Positions 55,723 through 64,000 of a DNA stretch of 64,000 nt are shown here, one piece after another. Position numbers and translations under genes: made by a program. Numbering within the stretch: position 1 is the stretch's first letter; each line of letters opens with the position of its first letter. Source of the DNA: CBDHDN01 sp965261585 (lineage in GTDB: Bacteria > Pseudomonadota > Alphaproteobacteria > UBA6615). The notes under the pieces were generated by a model. The model was not told the origin of the DNA and made no database searches. It was given only the letters and a program-made list of their open reading frames with translations. Location of the stretch: NCBI GenBank assembly GCA_965261585.1, contig CBDHDN010000016.1, forward strand, positions 1-64,000, given 5' to 3'.

Positions 55723-56941
55723 ATGTCTGAGCGCAGCACCGCGAAGCGCGACGTCGGCGTCATCGCCCTGGTCGGCCTTGGCCATGGCTACAGCCATTTC
55801 TCGCACCTGGTTCTGCCGCCGCTGTTTCCGGTCTTGCGGGCCACGTTCGACGTGAGCTTCACCGAGCTCGGCGCGGTCATGACGCTGTTCTTCGTCGCGT
55901 CCGGCTTGGCGCAGACGCCGGCGGGGTTCCTGGCCGACCGTTTCGGCGCCCATCGCATATTGATTGCGGGCATCGCCCTCTTGGGTGCCGCGGTGGCGCT
56001 GTTCGGCCTCGTCGGCTCGTTCTGGGTGTTGTTCCCGCTTGCCGTGCTCGCCGGGTTCGGCAGCAGCGCCTTTCATCCGGCCGACTATTCCATTCTCACC
56101 GCCGTCGTCGGACGCCGGCGCCTCGGGCGCGCCTACGGCGTCCACACGTTCTGTGGCAATCTGGGCTGGGCCGCGGCGCCGGTCTTCGTGTTGGGGATGA
56201 CCGGCCTATTCGGCTGGCGCGTCGCGCTGGTCGCCGCCGGCGCCGTCGGCATCGCGATCGCCATCACACTGGCCCGCTATCACCGACTGCTTGTCGCGGC
56301 GCCGGCGCCGGCCAGGACTGATCGCGCCGCGGCGATAGTCGACGCCACGCCGGCGCCGCTGTTCTCGCGGCCAGTCGTGGTGTGCTTTGTCTATTTTCTT
56401 CTGATCGCAATCGCCGGCGTTTCGATCCAGACGTTTCTGCCGGTGCTCCTCGACGTGCCGCACGACACGCCGCTGACCGTCGGCGGTGCGGCCCTGACCG
56501 GCTATCTGACCGGCGGCGCGGCGGGCATCCTCGCCGGCGGCCTGTTGGCGGATCGGAGCCAACCGCCACGATCTGGTCGTAACGTACGGCCTGATCGGCA
56601 GCGCGGCGTTGCTGCTGGTGATCGGTCCCGTGGCGATGACGGCACCGCTGTTGGTCGGTACGCTCGCTCTGGCCGGCTTCCTTGCCGGCGCCACGATGCC
56701 GCCGCGCGACATGTTGGTGCACGGCGCCACGCCGGCCGGCGCGACGGGCCGTGTCTTCGGCTTCGTCTATTCGGGGCTGGACGCCGGCTCGGCGACCGCG
56801 CCGCTGATCGTCGGAGCGCTGCTGGACGGTGGCCGCGCCATGACCGTGCTCTGGTTTGTCGCCGCCGCGCTGGCGCTCGCCGTGGCCTCGGTCGCCGTGC
56901 TGCGCCGCGCCTCGGCCTCGGCCTTCGAGCCGGCCGAGTAG
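55723..56941 (+). pseudogene. MFS transporter, frameshifted
   Basis: ATG 55723 opens a 12-helix MFS protein; LGHGYSHFSHLVLPPLFPVL and the loop GFLADRFGAHRILIAGIALL mark the first half. After TGGAAGILAGGLLADRSQ (about 56560) the reading frame is lost; one base off, HDLVVTYGLIGSAALLLVIG continues the last helices to a stop at 56941. One single-base indel near 56555-56570 accounts for this. With the slip corrected, the protein would have about 405 residues, a normal MFS length. Whether the slip is real or a sequencing error cannot be decided here. Confidence 0.75.
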
Positions 56942-57132
56942 ACCGACCCAACGGGCCGTCCGATCAGGCCGGCGGCGGCGCCTTGATCACCGTAGTGGCC
57001 CGGACTCCACCGCACGCCTGCCCCACAGGGGGCACGGCGGCTCTTGCGGGGGGTTCCAAATCGACAAATCCGTCAATAGATTGTAAGGATCATTCTTGAC
57101 GACCGATTCACTTTTTCCGGGGGGAAAGAAGA

Positions 57133-57642
57133 ATGTCCAAGGACATAAAGCAGACCGTCACGTTCAACGCCAAGCCCGGCGTCATTTTTTCGGCGCTCAT
57201 GGATGCCAAGAAACACAGCGCCTTCACCGGCGCGCCGGCGAAAATCGGCACCAAGGCGGGACAGCCGTTCTCATGCTATCGCGGCTATATCTCCGGCATC
57301 AATCTAGAGGTCGTCACGAACAAGTCGATCGTGCAGGCGTGGCGCGGCAAAGACTGGCCGAAGGGTGCCTACTCCATCGCCTCCTTCACGCTCGCCTCGG
57401 CCAAGGGCGGCAAGACGAAGCTCAGCTTCGTGCACACCGGCGTGCCCGACAGCAAGGCCAATGGCATCACCGCCGGCTGGAAGTCCCACTACTGGGACCC
57501 GTTGAAAGCCAGCTTGCAGGCCGCGAAGACCGGCGACGCGAAAACCGCGGCCAAGAAGACCGCCAAGAAACCCACCGCCAAGCGGCCGACTGCCCGCAAG
57601 GCCACCACGCGACGCACGACGACCAGACGCCGCGCCGCGTAA
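57133..57642 (+). CDS. SRPBCC (AHSA1-like) protein with histone-H1-like tail
   Basis: 169 residues, ATG 57133. Residues 1-130 form an AHSA1/START-like SRPBCC fold (KQTVTFNAKPGVIFSALMDA, SIVQAWRGKDWPKGAYSIAS, KTKLSFVHTGVPDSKANG, GWKSHYWDPLKASLQAA). Residues 131-169 are a Lys/Ala/Arg/Thr-rich tail with repeated (A)AKK and TxR units, like the tails of bacterial histone H1-like proteins, which suggests nucleic-acid binding. A cytosolic small-ligand-binding domain; no substrate can be given. Confidence 0.7.
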   Translation: MSKDIKQTVTFNAKPGVIFSALMDAKKHSAFTGAPAKIGTKAGQPFSCYRGYISGINLEVVTNKSIVQAWRGKDWPKGAYSIASFTLASAKGGKTKLSFVHTGVPDSKANGITAGWKSHYWDPLKASLQAAKTGDAKTAAKKTAKKPTAKRPTARKATTRRTTTRRRAA

Positions 57643-57769
57643 ACCCGCACCCCCTATCCCGAGTGCCGGATCACAGCCCACGGTGCGGCCGCGGGTGTGG
57701 CTGGTGGGTTGCCGCACCCCCGCTTTACCGCTTGGCAACGTTCGCGCGCTACTGCTGGACGCTGCCCGA

Positions 57770-57845
57770 AGGCGCGTAGCTCAGCGGTAGAGTGCTGCTC
57801 CTACATGGCAGAGGTCGGGGGTTCGAATCCTACCCGCGCCTACCA
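57770..57845 (+). tRNA. tRNA-Val-like gene (apparent UAC anticodon), with irregular features
   Basis: 76 nt with encoded CCA. Acceptor AGGCGCG/CGCGCCT, the D arm (GCTC...GAGT) and the anticodon stem CTGCT/GGCAG are good, and the body matches alphaproteobacterial tRNA-Val. The loop reads CCTACAT, giving anticodon TAC, but position 33 is C rather than the near-universal U. The T stem (GGGGG against CCTACC) has a mismatch and one extra base. It may be an unusual functional tRNA, a decaying copy, or affected by sequence errors. Note the terminator directly after it. Confidence 0.6.
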
Positions 57846-57851
57846 AACAAA

Positions 57852-57884
57852 AGGGCTAGTCCCCGGCGCGGGCTAGCCCTTTTC
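57852..57884 (+). terminator. Intrinsic terminator after the tRNA
   Basis: AGGGCTAG and CTAGCCCT form an 8-bp stem around a GC-rich loop, followed by TTTTCCC. It lies a few bases after the tRNA 3' end. Confidence 0.75.
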
Positions 57885-58427
57885 CCGGTGCGGGCATCGC
57901 GGTCCGTCGCGGTCCGGCCAAGCTGTCGTACGGTCAGCCGGCCGCCACGATTCCGAGAACCGCCACCGCCCACACCAACAGACCGCTCAGAACGATCCAT
58001 AGGTCGAGGTGGTCATGATCCTGTCCTCGGCGTTTGGGTTTTCTTCCTGCGTACTCATATGAGGTCTGCCGGCATGGTTAACAGTGACGGCGGTCACACC
58101 GGCGCGATTTTTCCGTGAGATTCTTGCCCACGCCAAGCGCCCACGCGCCGCGGGCTTCCGCCCGTCAATACAGCCCTCGTCGGCAGCCGAATTGTCCGCC
58201 TCGCCCTGGACGCCGAGGCTCCGCTACTATTGTGGCGGCTCGGGGGCGGCGTCGCGGCATCGTTGTGTCGGCGGCCGCGCGGGCGAGCGCGAAGTGGCGG
58301 AGCTTGCCATGGAGATCGGCGGGTGGGAGCGGTCCGTGTTCGACGAACGCAGCTTCTTTGTTCTGACGGGCGCTCCATGAAGCGCACCTCGCCGGCCCGG
58401 CGGGCGGCGCGTCGATAGGTCGGCCTG
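57885..58427. other. Intergenic region between the tRNA and the TRAP-type gene
   Basis: About 540 bp without a convincing gene. On the minus strand around 57945-58035 a frame encodes HDHLDLWIVLSGLLVWAVAV, a possible one-helix membrane peptide, but no suitable start codon precedes it. The remainder holds only random open frames. Confidence 0.35.
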
Positions 58428-59405
58428 TTGCTGTCGCGGCGCAGCGTCATCGGCCTCGGCGCGCTGGCGGTCATCCTGCTGGCCGGCGGCACGACGGCGC
58501 AGGAGCCGCGGTCGCTCAGCCTGCACCTGCGCGATCCGGCGAACAGCCCGGCCCACCAGGGTGCGGCGCGGGCGGCGGCGATGCTGCGCACGCTGTCCAA
58601 CGGGCGCCTGCAGCTGGCGGTCGCGCCCGGCCGCGGCGTCGGCACGTTCGATGGGCTGCTGCGCGGGCTCGACACCGGTGAGATCGACATCACGCTGTTC
58701 CCGGCCAGCGCGTTGGGGCCCTGGGTCGCCCGCGCGGCCATTCTGGAGACGCCGCTCGTCGCCCGCGACTACGCGCACCTGCTGGCGATCCTCGACAGCG
58801 CCTGGGGGCAGGCGCTGCGCGAAGAGTTGCGCACCCGCCACGGCTGGCGCGTGCTCGACAGCTGGTACGATCGCACGCGCCACATGACCGCGCGACAGCC
58901 GCTGCGAGCGCCCGCGGACTTCCAGGATCTACGGCTGCGGGTCCCGAGCACCCCGGCGATGCTGGCTTTCGCCGCGGCGCTGGGCGCCGTGCCCGATACG
59001 ACGGTGCTGTTCGCGGTGCACGACGCGCTGGCCGGCGGTGCGGTCGGCGGCTTCGAAGGCACGCTCGACGCCGTCGACGCCCTCGCGCTCTACGAAGTGC
59101 AGGGACACCTGGCCCTGACCGGGCACCTCGTGCAGGACCAGCTCGTGCTGATCAGCGAGCGCGCCTGGCAGGCCCTGTCGGCCGCCGAGCGGCGGCTCGT
59201 GCGCATCGACATCCTGGCCGGCGGCGGCACCAACAACGCGGCCGCCGTTGCTCGCGAGGTCGCCCTGATCGAGGCGCTCGCGGCCAAGGGCATGGCCGTG
59301 ACGCGGCCCGACCCGGCAGTGCTGCGGGCGGCCATGATGCCGGTCTACGACGCATTGGACGCGGAGTTCGGTGCCGACGTCAGTGCGTTGCTGGCGCTCG
59401 AGTAA
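58428..59405 (+). CDS. TRAP-type transporter substrate-binding protein (DctP family)
   Basis: 325 residues if started at the TTG at 58428; no better start is seen, and this gives a proper signal peptide (LSRRSVIGLGALAVILLAGG, TTAQ). DctP-type features: GVGTFDGLLRGLDTGEIDIT, FPASALGPWVARAAILETPL, the region around LRVPSTPAMLAFAAALGAVP (conserved Arg that binds the ligand carboxylate), and GFEGTLDAVDALALYEVQGH. Binds an organic acid in the periplasm. The membrane subunits DctQ/DctM are not next to it, so its partners lie elsewhere or it is an orphan. Confidence 0.8.
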   Translation: MLSRRSVIGLGALAVILLAGGTTAQEPRSLSLHLRDPANSPAHQGAARAAAMLRTLSNGRLQLAVAPGRGVGTFDGLLRGLDTGEIDITLFPASALGPWVARAAILETPLVARDYAHLLAILDSAWGQALREELRTRHGWRVLDSWYDRTRHMTARQPLRAPADFQDLRLRVPSTPAMLAFAAALGAVPDTTVLFAVHDALAGGAVGGFEGTLDAVDALALYEVQGHLALTGHLVQDQLVLISERAWQALSAAERRLVRIDILAGGGTNNAAAVAREVALIEALAAKGMAVTRPDPAVLRAAMMPVYDALDAEFGADVSALLALE

Positions 59406-59566
59406 GCCGGTTTGCGACTGCTACGACTGCGTTCCGTATGCGGCGATGGGTTGCAACGCCATACCCGAATCGCGGGAGTCGCCATCGCCTGCCGCGTCCG
59501 CTAACGTGCCGACAACGAGCGCGCGCGGGGGGCGTCCCCACGGGCGATGGATCGCGGAGCCAACCG

Positions 59567-60829
59567 ATGTCGGGTGAGCCCGCCGGTGCCGCTGGCGGTG
59601 CCGGCCGCACGAGTATGCTGACCGCCAAGCCGCCGATGTGGCTGCTGATGGCGATGATGGCCAGCAGCCAATTGGCGATCACGATCTATCTGCCGTCGCT
59701 GGCGTCGCTGGCCGAGGCGCTGGACACGACGCAGACCGCCGTCCAGCTGACTATGACGCTGTATCTCGCGGCGTTCGCGGTGGCGCAGCTCATCGTCGGG
59801 CCGCTGGCCGACGCATTCGGCCGGCGCGCGGTCGCCCTCGGCGGCCTCGGCCTGTTCACCGTGGCAAGCGCGATCTGCGCGCTGGCGCCGACGATCGAGG
59901 TGCTGCTCGCCGGCCGGGCGCTGCAGGCGCTCGGCTCGGTCGCCGGCATCGTACTGAGCCGCGCGGTCATCCGCGACGTCGCCACCGACGCCGCCGACAG
60001 CGCCCGCGGCATGGCCCAGATCGGCGCCGCCATGGCGATCGCCCCGGCGCTCGCGCCGTTCGTCGGCGGGCTGCTCGACACCGCCTTCGGCTGGCGCTCG
60101 ACGTTCTGGGCAACGGCGGTGGTGGGCGCGGCGGTGTTCGCTGCTACCGCCGTGCTGTTGCGCGAGACGCTGCCGGCGGGCGAGCGGCGGCCGACGCCGG
60201 GCATGGGCGCGTTGTTGGGCGCCTATGCCGGTCTCGTTCGGCTGCCCTCCTACCTCGGCAACACGCTCAACGTCGCCTTCCTGACCGGCGGCTTCCACGG
60301 CTTTTTGGCCGCCGCGCCGCTGGTCCTGATCACGGCGTTCGGCGTCTCGCCGGCGCTGTTCGGGCTCTACACGCTGTTCGCGCCGGCCGGCTTCCTGGCC
60401 GGCAACCTGCTCTGCACCGGCCTGTCCCGGCGTTTCGGCATGGTGCCGGTGACCCGGGCCGGCAACCTTCTGTCGATTGCCGGGGTCGGCGTCCTGTTAT
60501 GGCTGGCTGTGGCCGGCATGGGCGGGCTGGCCGCCATTCTGGTGCCGATCTTCGTCGTTGGTTTCGGCAGCGGCCTGGTGCTGCCCAACTGTCTGGCCGG
60601 CGCCATGAACGCGGTGCAGCCCAGCTCCGCGGGCGCCGCGTCGGCATTCATCGGCTTCGCCCAGATGAGCCTCGGCACCGCGGCGACGCTTGCCGTGGCC
60701 GGACTCAAGCACACGTCGGCGGCGCCGATGGCGGCCATCATGGCCATCGGGATGGTCATGGCCTTCGTCAGCTACGTCGCGCTGACCCGGCCGCGCGCGC
60801 CGGCCGCCGCCCTCAGCGACGCCGATTGA
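59567..60829 (+). CDS. Bcr/CflA-type MFS drug exporter
   Basis: 420 residues from ATG 59567; an ATG 16 codons later is an alternative. It has about twelve membrane helices and MFS signatures: SSQLAITIYLPSLASLAEAL in helix 1, VGPLADAFGRRAVALGG in loop 2-3 (motif A), and RALQALGSVAGIVLSRAVIRD in helix 4 (motif B/C region with the Bcr/CflA-type pattern). It is a proton-driven exporter of drugs or small metabolites. It appears complete and is followed convergently by the GlcG-like gene. Confidence 0.83.
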   Translation: MSGEPAGAAGGAGRTSMLTAKPPMWLLMAMMASSQLAITIYLPSLASLAEALDTTQTAVQLTMTLYLAAFAVAQLIVGPLADAFGRRAVALGGLGLFTVASAICALAPTIEVLLAGRALQALGSVAGIVLSRAVIRDVATDAADSARGMAQIGAAMAIAPALAPFVGGLLDTAFGWRSTFWATAVVGAAVFAATAVLLRETLPAGERRPTPGMGALLGAYAGLVRLPSYLGNTLNVAFLTGGFHGFLAAAPLVLITAFGVSPALFGLYTLFAPAGFLAGNLLCTGLSRRFGMVPVTRAGNLLSIAGVGVLLWLAVAGMGGLAAILVPIFVVGFGSGLVLPNCLAGAMNAVQPSSAGAASAFIGFAQMSLGTAATLAVAGLKHTSAAPMAAIMAIGMVMAFVSYVALTRPRAPAAALSDAD

Positions 60830-60843
60830 GGCGCCCGGATCCG

Positions 60844-61275
60844 TCAATCGGTGGTGAAGCCCGCCGCCTCGAGGCCGGCAATGGCGCAGACCTCGTCCTT
60901 CTCCGAGGTATCGCCGCTGATGCCGACGGCGCCGAGCACGGCGCCGTCGCCGCCACGAATCAGGACGCCGCCGGCGACCGGCACGACCCGCCCGGCCGAC
61001 GCCGTCAGCAGCGAGGCGATGAACGCCGGACGCTGCTCCGCCATCTTGGCCAGGCCGCGCGACGGCATGCCCATGCCGAGGGCGCCGTAGGCCTTGCCCG
61101 TGGCGATCTCGGGCCGCAGGATCGAGCTGCCGTCCTGGCGCTGCAACGCCACCACGTGCCCGCCCGCGTCGAGCACCGCGACGGTCAACGGCCGGCATTC
61201 CGTCTCGCTCCCTTTGGCCAGGGCCACGGCAACGATCTCGTTCGCTTTTGCAAGGGTCAACTGCGCCAAGTTCAA
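60844..61275 (-). CDS. GlcG/HbpS-family protein
   Basis: 143 residues. The start is TTG at 61275, chosen because a GGGAGG site lies just upstream and no ATG fits the conserved N-terminus NLAQLTLAKANEIVAVALAK. The family's hallmark segments are present: LTVAVLDAGGHVVALQRQDG, SILRPEIATGKAYGALGMGM and GAVGISGDTSEKDEVCAIAG. GlcG/HbpS proteins bind small ligands such as haem or cobalamin-like molecules, but most members are uncharacterised. The cytosolic form here lacks a signal peptide. Confidence 0.83.
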   Translation of the reverse strand: MNLAQLTLAKANEIVAVALAKGSETECRPLTVAVLDAGGHVVALQRQDGSSILRPEIATGKAYGALGMGMPSRGLAKMAEQRPAFIASLLTASAGRVVPVAGGVLIRGGDGAVLGAVGISGDTSEKDEVCAIAGLEAAGFTTD

Positions 61276-61300
61276 TTCCTCCCGTTCGTCGTTGGTGGGG

Positions 61301-61939
61301 TCAGCGCCCCGTTTGTTGCTGCCCCAGCGCGCGCGCCCGGGCGAGCCCGGCCGCAACGTCGGCCGGCGGCAACGCGCCGGCCAACTGGGCCCGCAGCGTC
61401 GTCGCGGCGGCCAGGCCGTCGGCTGCCGCGAGCTCGACCCAGGCCAGTGCCTCGACCGGATCGGACGCGGTCCCGCTGCCATTGAGGTAGGCGACGGCGA
61501 GGTTGTACTGCGCCGGCGCGAGCCCGCCCTCGGCGGCCGCCTTGAACCAGCGAAATGCCGCCGCGTCGTCGCGCGCCAGGCTGCGCCCCTGTTGGTAGAA
61601 CGTGCCCAGCTTGAACTGGGCCTCGGCATGGCCCTGCGCCGCGGCACGAGCGTACCATGCGGCAGCCCCCGCCAGGTCCGGCGCCGCCGCGACGCCGGTC
61701 TCAAGGCGAAACGCCAACAGGAACTGCGCCGCGGGGTCGCCGGCTTCGGCGGCGCGTTCATACCAGCGGATGGCGTCGCCGTAATTGCCGCCCGGCGGCA
61801 CCTGCGCCGACGCCATCAACCCCGGCATCGCTATGAGGCTCAGAACCCAAAATGCGGTTCGGAAGGCCCTAAAATCCCACAAACAATATCCCCCGCCGCC
61901 AATTCGGCGACTCAGCCACGGCGTGGTCCGCAACAGCAC
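61301..61939 (-). CDS. Secreted Sel1-repeat protein
   Basis: 212 residues from the ATG at 61939; the signal-like hydrophobic stretch AFWVLSLIAMPGLMASAQ is 29 residues in, so a start nearer to it is possible. Four Sel1-like repeats follow (DAIRWYERAAEAGDPAAQFL, GAAAWYARAAAQGHAEAQFK, AAFRWFKAAAEGGLAPAQYN and PVEALAWVELAAADGLAAAT). Sel1/TPR-like solenoids mediate protein contacts in the periplasm or outer membrane. It lies 25 bp upstream of the GlcG-like gene in the same direction and is probably cotranscribed. Confidence 0.75.
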   Translation of the reverse strand: MLLRTTPWLSRRIGGGGYCLWDFRAFRTAFWVLSLIAMPGLMASAQVPPGGNYGDAIRWYERAAEAGDPAAQFLLAFRLETGVAAAPDLAGAAAWYARAAAQGHAEAQFKLGTFYQQGRSLARDDAAAFRWFKAAAEGGLAPAQYNLAVAYLNGSGTASDPVEALAWVELAAADGLAAATTLRAQLAGALPPADVAAGLARARALGQQQTGR

Positions 61940-61983
61940 AACAAAACCGGCGCACTTGCAAGGATGGCGACGTGCCGCGCGGG

Positions 61984-62283
61984 TCAGCGGGACGGCCCGG
62001 CTACCGGTCCGCTGTGGCCGATCAGGCGATCGCCTTCGTCAGCCGGCAGCGCATCGCCATGGCAGTCGGCGACACCGATCGTGCCGTAGCAGTAGAGCGC
62101 CGGCACCTGCGCCTCGCTGACGTCCTCGGTCAGCCAACCGCCGGCGAAGATCGACCCACGCGTCGGCGCGAAGGCCGCGAACGGATTCGTGCAGCCGGCG
62201 AGAGCCAACGCGAACGCGAGCATGAACGGGATGCGCAGTCGGTCGCGAAACGCGCACCGCATGCGCAGAGAACGGGTCAGCAT
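61984..62283 (-). CDS. Small lipoprotein
   Basis: 99 residues from ATG 62283, or from an internal ATG closer to the lipobox. The sequence FMLAFALALAGCTNPF contains a lipobox (LAGC) after a hydrophobic core, so Cys would be lipidated. The mature part includes APTRGSIFAGGWLTEDVSEA and YCYGTIGVADCHGDALPADE, with two Cys in the second that may pair. Proteins with this 'YCYxTLGxxDCY' type of motif occur in alphaproteobacteria; function unknown. Confidence 0.65.
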   Translation of the reverse strand: MLTRSLRMRCAFRDRLRIPFMLAFALALAGCTNPFAAFAPTRGSIFAGGWLTEDVSEAQVPALYCYGTIGVADCHGDALPADEGDRLIGHSGPVAGPSR

Positions 62284-62322
62284 ACCTGCCGATGCCTCCG
62301 AACGTTTATCGGCGGGTGCGCA

Positions 62323-63315
62323 TCAGCGATTGACGTCGACGACCGTGCGCCCCCGCAGCTTTCCGTCCAGTATAGCACGGGCGAGCGCCGGGACCTCGGC
62401 CAAAGGCACGACCGTCGTCATCGCCGCGAGCCGTTCGGCCGGCATGTCGCGGGCCAGGCGTGCCCAGGCCCGCTCACGCGCGGGCCTCGGCTGCATGACC
62501 GTGTCGATCCCCAGCAGATTGACGCCGCGCAGCAGGAACGGGATGACCGTGGTCGCGAGCTCGCTGCCGCCGGCCAGGCCGCAGGCGGCGACCGAGGCGG
62601 AATAGCGCAGCTGGCTCAGCACCGCCGCCAGGGTGGCACCGCCGACCGCGTCGACGCAGCCGCCCCAACGCTCGGTATCCAACGGCCGCGCCGGACCCTC
62701 GGCCAGGGCCGCCCGGTCGATGACATCCGCCGCGCCGAGGCCCTTGAGGTAGTCGGCCAGCGCCACCCGGCCGGTCGAGGCGACGACCCGGTGGCCGGCC
62801 TGCGCCAACAGGGCGACGGCCATGCTGCCGACGCCGCCCGCCGCGCCGGTGACCAGGACGTCGCCGGCCCCGGCGGCCAGGCCATGAGCCTCCAGCGCCT
62901 CGACGGCCAGCATGGCGGCGAGCCCGGCGGTGCCGATCGCCATCGCCTGCTCGGTGGTCAGCCCCGTCGGCAGCTTGACCAGCCAATCACCCTTGACCCG
63001 GGCCTGCTGGGCATAGCCGCCCCAGTGCCGCTCGCCGACACGCCACCCCGTCAGCACGACCTTGTCGCCCGGTGCAAACCGACGGTCGGCGGCGGTCACA
63101 GTGCCGGCGAAATCGACGCCCGGCACATGCGGATAACTGCGCACCAGGCGCCCGAGCCCATTGACGATCAGGCCGTCCTTGTAGTTGAGGGTCGAGTATT
63201 CGACCGCCACGGTCACGTCGCCGTCCGGCAACCGGTCGGTCGGCAGCGTCTCGATGGCGGCCTCAACCTTGCCGTCGGCCTCGCTCAGCACGAGAGCGCG
63301 GAACGTCTCGTTCAT
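62323..63315 (-). CDS. acuI: Acrylyl-CoA reductase-type MDR oxidoreductase (AcuI/YhdH family)
   Basis: 330 residues from ATG 63315. It has the AcuI/YhdH sequence pattern: TVAVEYSTLNYKDGLIVNGL near the N-terminus, PHVPGVDFAGTV, the nucleotide-binding motif VLVTGAAGGVGSMAVALLAQ, and DAVGGATLAAVLSQLRYSAS. Family members reduce acrylyl-CoA to propionyl-CoA with NADPH. It is zinc-independent, as the Cys ligands are absent. The gene ends 39 bp before the lipoprotein gene, reading in the same direction. Confidence 0.85.
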   Translation of the reverse strand: MNETFRALVLSEADGKVEAAIETLPTDRLPDGDVTVAVEYSTLNYKDGLIVNGLGRLVRSYPHVPGVDFAGTVTAADRRFAPGDKVVLTGWRVGERHWGGYAQQARVKGDWLVKLPTGLTTEQAMAIGTAGLAAMLAVEALEAHGLAAGAGDVLVTGAAGGVGSMAVALLAQAGHRVVASTGRVALADYLKGLGAADVIDRAALAEGPARPLDTERWGGCVDAVGGATLAAVLSQLRYSASVAACGLAGGSELATTVIPFLLRGVNLLGIDTVMQPRPARERAWARLARDMPAERLAAMTTVVPLAEVPALARAILDGKLRGRTVVDVNR

Positions 63316-63599
63316 ATACCGTTCCCCATGGTTGCAGCCCCATCGGCGCCGCGCGCCCAGTACGGGCGGTAGGTCGCGACGAACCGGGCGAAGAGGGCCC
63401 GGCCGCTCCCGCGTCGATACTAACGGCGGGCTCCCATTCCTCCGGCGCAGCGCCTTGGTAGCACCTCGTTCCGGCACGCCCACGCTTTTTCTGGTTCGAC
63501 CCCATGCGTCGGATGACGTCTTCGCTAACATCGCGCCGGCCGCAGCAGAACGGCCCGCTTGACGGAGTGTAAGCACTGTCAAATTTCAGGCACGCAAAG
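63316..63599. other. Intergenic region before the second IS256 copy
   Basis: About 280 bp with no gene recognised. It contains the promoter side of the acuI-type gene; the last eight bases ACGCAAAG (63592-63599) would be the left half of a target duplication whose partner lies outside the window. Confidence 0.4.
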
Positions 63600-64000
63600 G
63601 GGGATGTCCCGGGCTCTGTTGAAAAGCTGAAGTAGGCGTCGTCCGCCTGGAGCCGCTAGGCTCTGGGTGCTGATTCCATCAAGGAGAACGACGCCATGAC
63701 CAAGACTACACGCAACGACCGTTCCTCGGAACCATCCTGTCGGCTCTTGCCATCGATGCCGGAGGCCTTCGACGATCTGCGCATGAGCGTCGATCGCTTC
63801 TGCCTTTTGGCGGGCCTCGAGTCTTTGAACGAGATGATGTCGGCGGACGCGGAAGCCTTGTGCGGTTCGCGCCACGCCCGCTCGGGCGAGCGCAAGGGCC
63901 ATCGATGGGGCACGACCCGGAGCGAGATCGCCTACCACGGCGGCAAAGTGAAGGTCGAGCGCCCTCGGGTGCGGGACTTCGCGGGTCGGGAGATGAGCCT
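63600..64000 (+). mobile_element. IS256-family insertion sequence, second copy (cut by window edge)
   Basis: Starts GGGGATGTCCCGGGCTCTGT and matches the IS256 copy at 32659 base for base as far as the window goes (401 bp), in the same orientation. Confidence 0.9.
63696..64000 (+). CDS. IS256-family transposase, N-terminal part (cut by window edge)
   Basis: ATG 63696 and the first 101 codons (MTKTTRNDRSSEPSCRLLPS ... RDFAGREMSL) are identical to the transposase at 32755-34053. The catalytic part lies beyond the window. Confidence 0.88.
   Translation, partial: MTKTTRNDRSSEPSCRLLPSMPEAFDDLRMSVDRFCLLAGLESLNEMMSADAEALCGSRHARSGERKGHRWGTTRSEIAYHGGKVKVERPRVRDFAGREMS

Noticed and set aside
62323..62986. 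Long alternative frames opposite and within the acuI-type gene
   Set aside because: They are out-of-phase readings of a clearly recognisable oxidoreductase gene.

Overview
The window is high-GC DNA (mostly about 65-70%) from an alphaproteobacterium, most likely of the Rhodospirillales. The 16S rRNA gene has the alphaproteobacterial GAAATTCGTAGAT stretch, the rRNA operon has the usual order 16S-tRNA-Ile-tRNA-Ala-23S-5S-tRNA-fMet, and gene content (F-type conjugation genes next to DUF2285/HTH genes, TRAP and polyamine/sugar-type ABC transport, xylose genes) fits. All calls come from reading the sequence; no database search was run.

Layout. (1) 1-3 kb, minus strand: edge of an integrative conjugative element, with a DUF2285-type gene broken by a frameshift, an excisionase-like HTH reading frame fused in frame to a TraA-like pilin, then TraL, TraE and the start of TraK. 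(2) 3.0-18.2 kb, minus strand: one giant surface-protein gene of about 5,000 codons. It encodes a signal peptide, leucine-rich repeats, PKD and Calx-beta domains, eleven tandem copies of a ~275-residue Ig-like module, FnIII and Calx-beta domains, and a C-terminal autotransporter-type beta-barrel. An in-frame TGA separates the signal peptide from the first leucine-rich repeat. (3) 18.5-36.6 kb: an insertion-sequence graveyard or genomic island. It holds integrase remnants, IS1595, IS21 (carrying a group II intron whose reverse transcriptase has lost its core), IS630 remnants between two 109-bp MITE copies, IS256, an IS1380-like end, a truncated IS66 and an intact IS110. These elements split host-type genes (a NYN/OST-HTH protein, a RecD2-like helicase, an MmeI-type methyltransferase). 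Several AT-richer cargo genes lie among them (a pentapeptide-repeat membrane protein, a 275-residue protein of unknown function, a secreted protein, and a row of tiny genes).

(4) 36.7-42.7 kb, minus strand: a complete rRNA operon. Its 23S gene carries a ~438-bp intervening sequence at the helix-45 position, with a decayed four-helix-bundle ORF. Promoter, boxA-like antiterminator sequences and a terminator are visible. (5) 42.8-54.8 kb: a glutathione S-transferase gene and a sugar/polyol locus. ABC permease and solute-binding genes run leftward. An inositol-monophosphatase-like gene, a LacI-type regulator, an FAD oxidoreductase, xylulokinase and xylose isomerase run rightward. One permease gene is split cleanly by an IS1380 element that itself contains an inverted second copy, and the binding-protein gene is cut down to its C-terminus, so the transporter is probably dead. 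Three GTGCAAAG half-sites between the two arms look like LacI-family operators.

(6) 55.0-63.3 kb: chromosomal genes: a TerC-family membrane protein, a frameshifted MFS transporter, an SRPBCC protein with a histone-H1-like tail, an odd tRNA-Val-like gene, a TRAP-type binding protein, a Bcr/CflA-type exporter, a GlcG/HbpS-type protein, a Sel1-repeat protein, a small lipoprotein and an acrylyl-CoA-reductase-type oxidoreductase. (7) 63.6 kb to the end: the first 401 bp of a second IS256 copy, identical as far as it can be read to the one at 32.7 kb and in the same orientation.

Overall the window shows a genome under heavy IS load with active gene decay. Notable items are the giant repeat protein with two nested levels of segmental duplication, the damaged group II intron inside istA, the nested IS1380 pair, and the rRNA intervening sequence.
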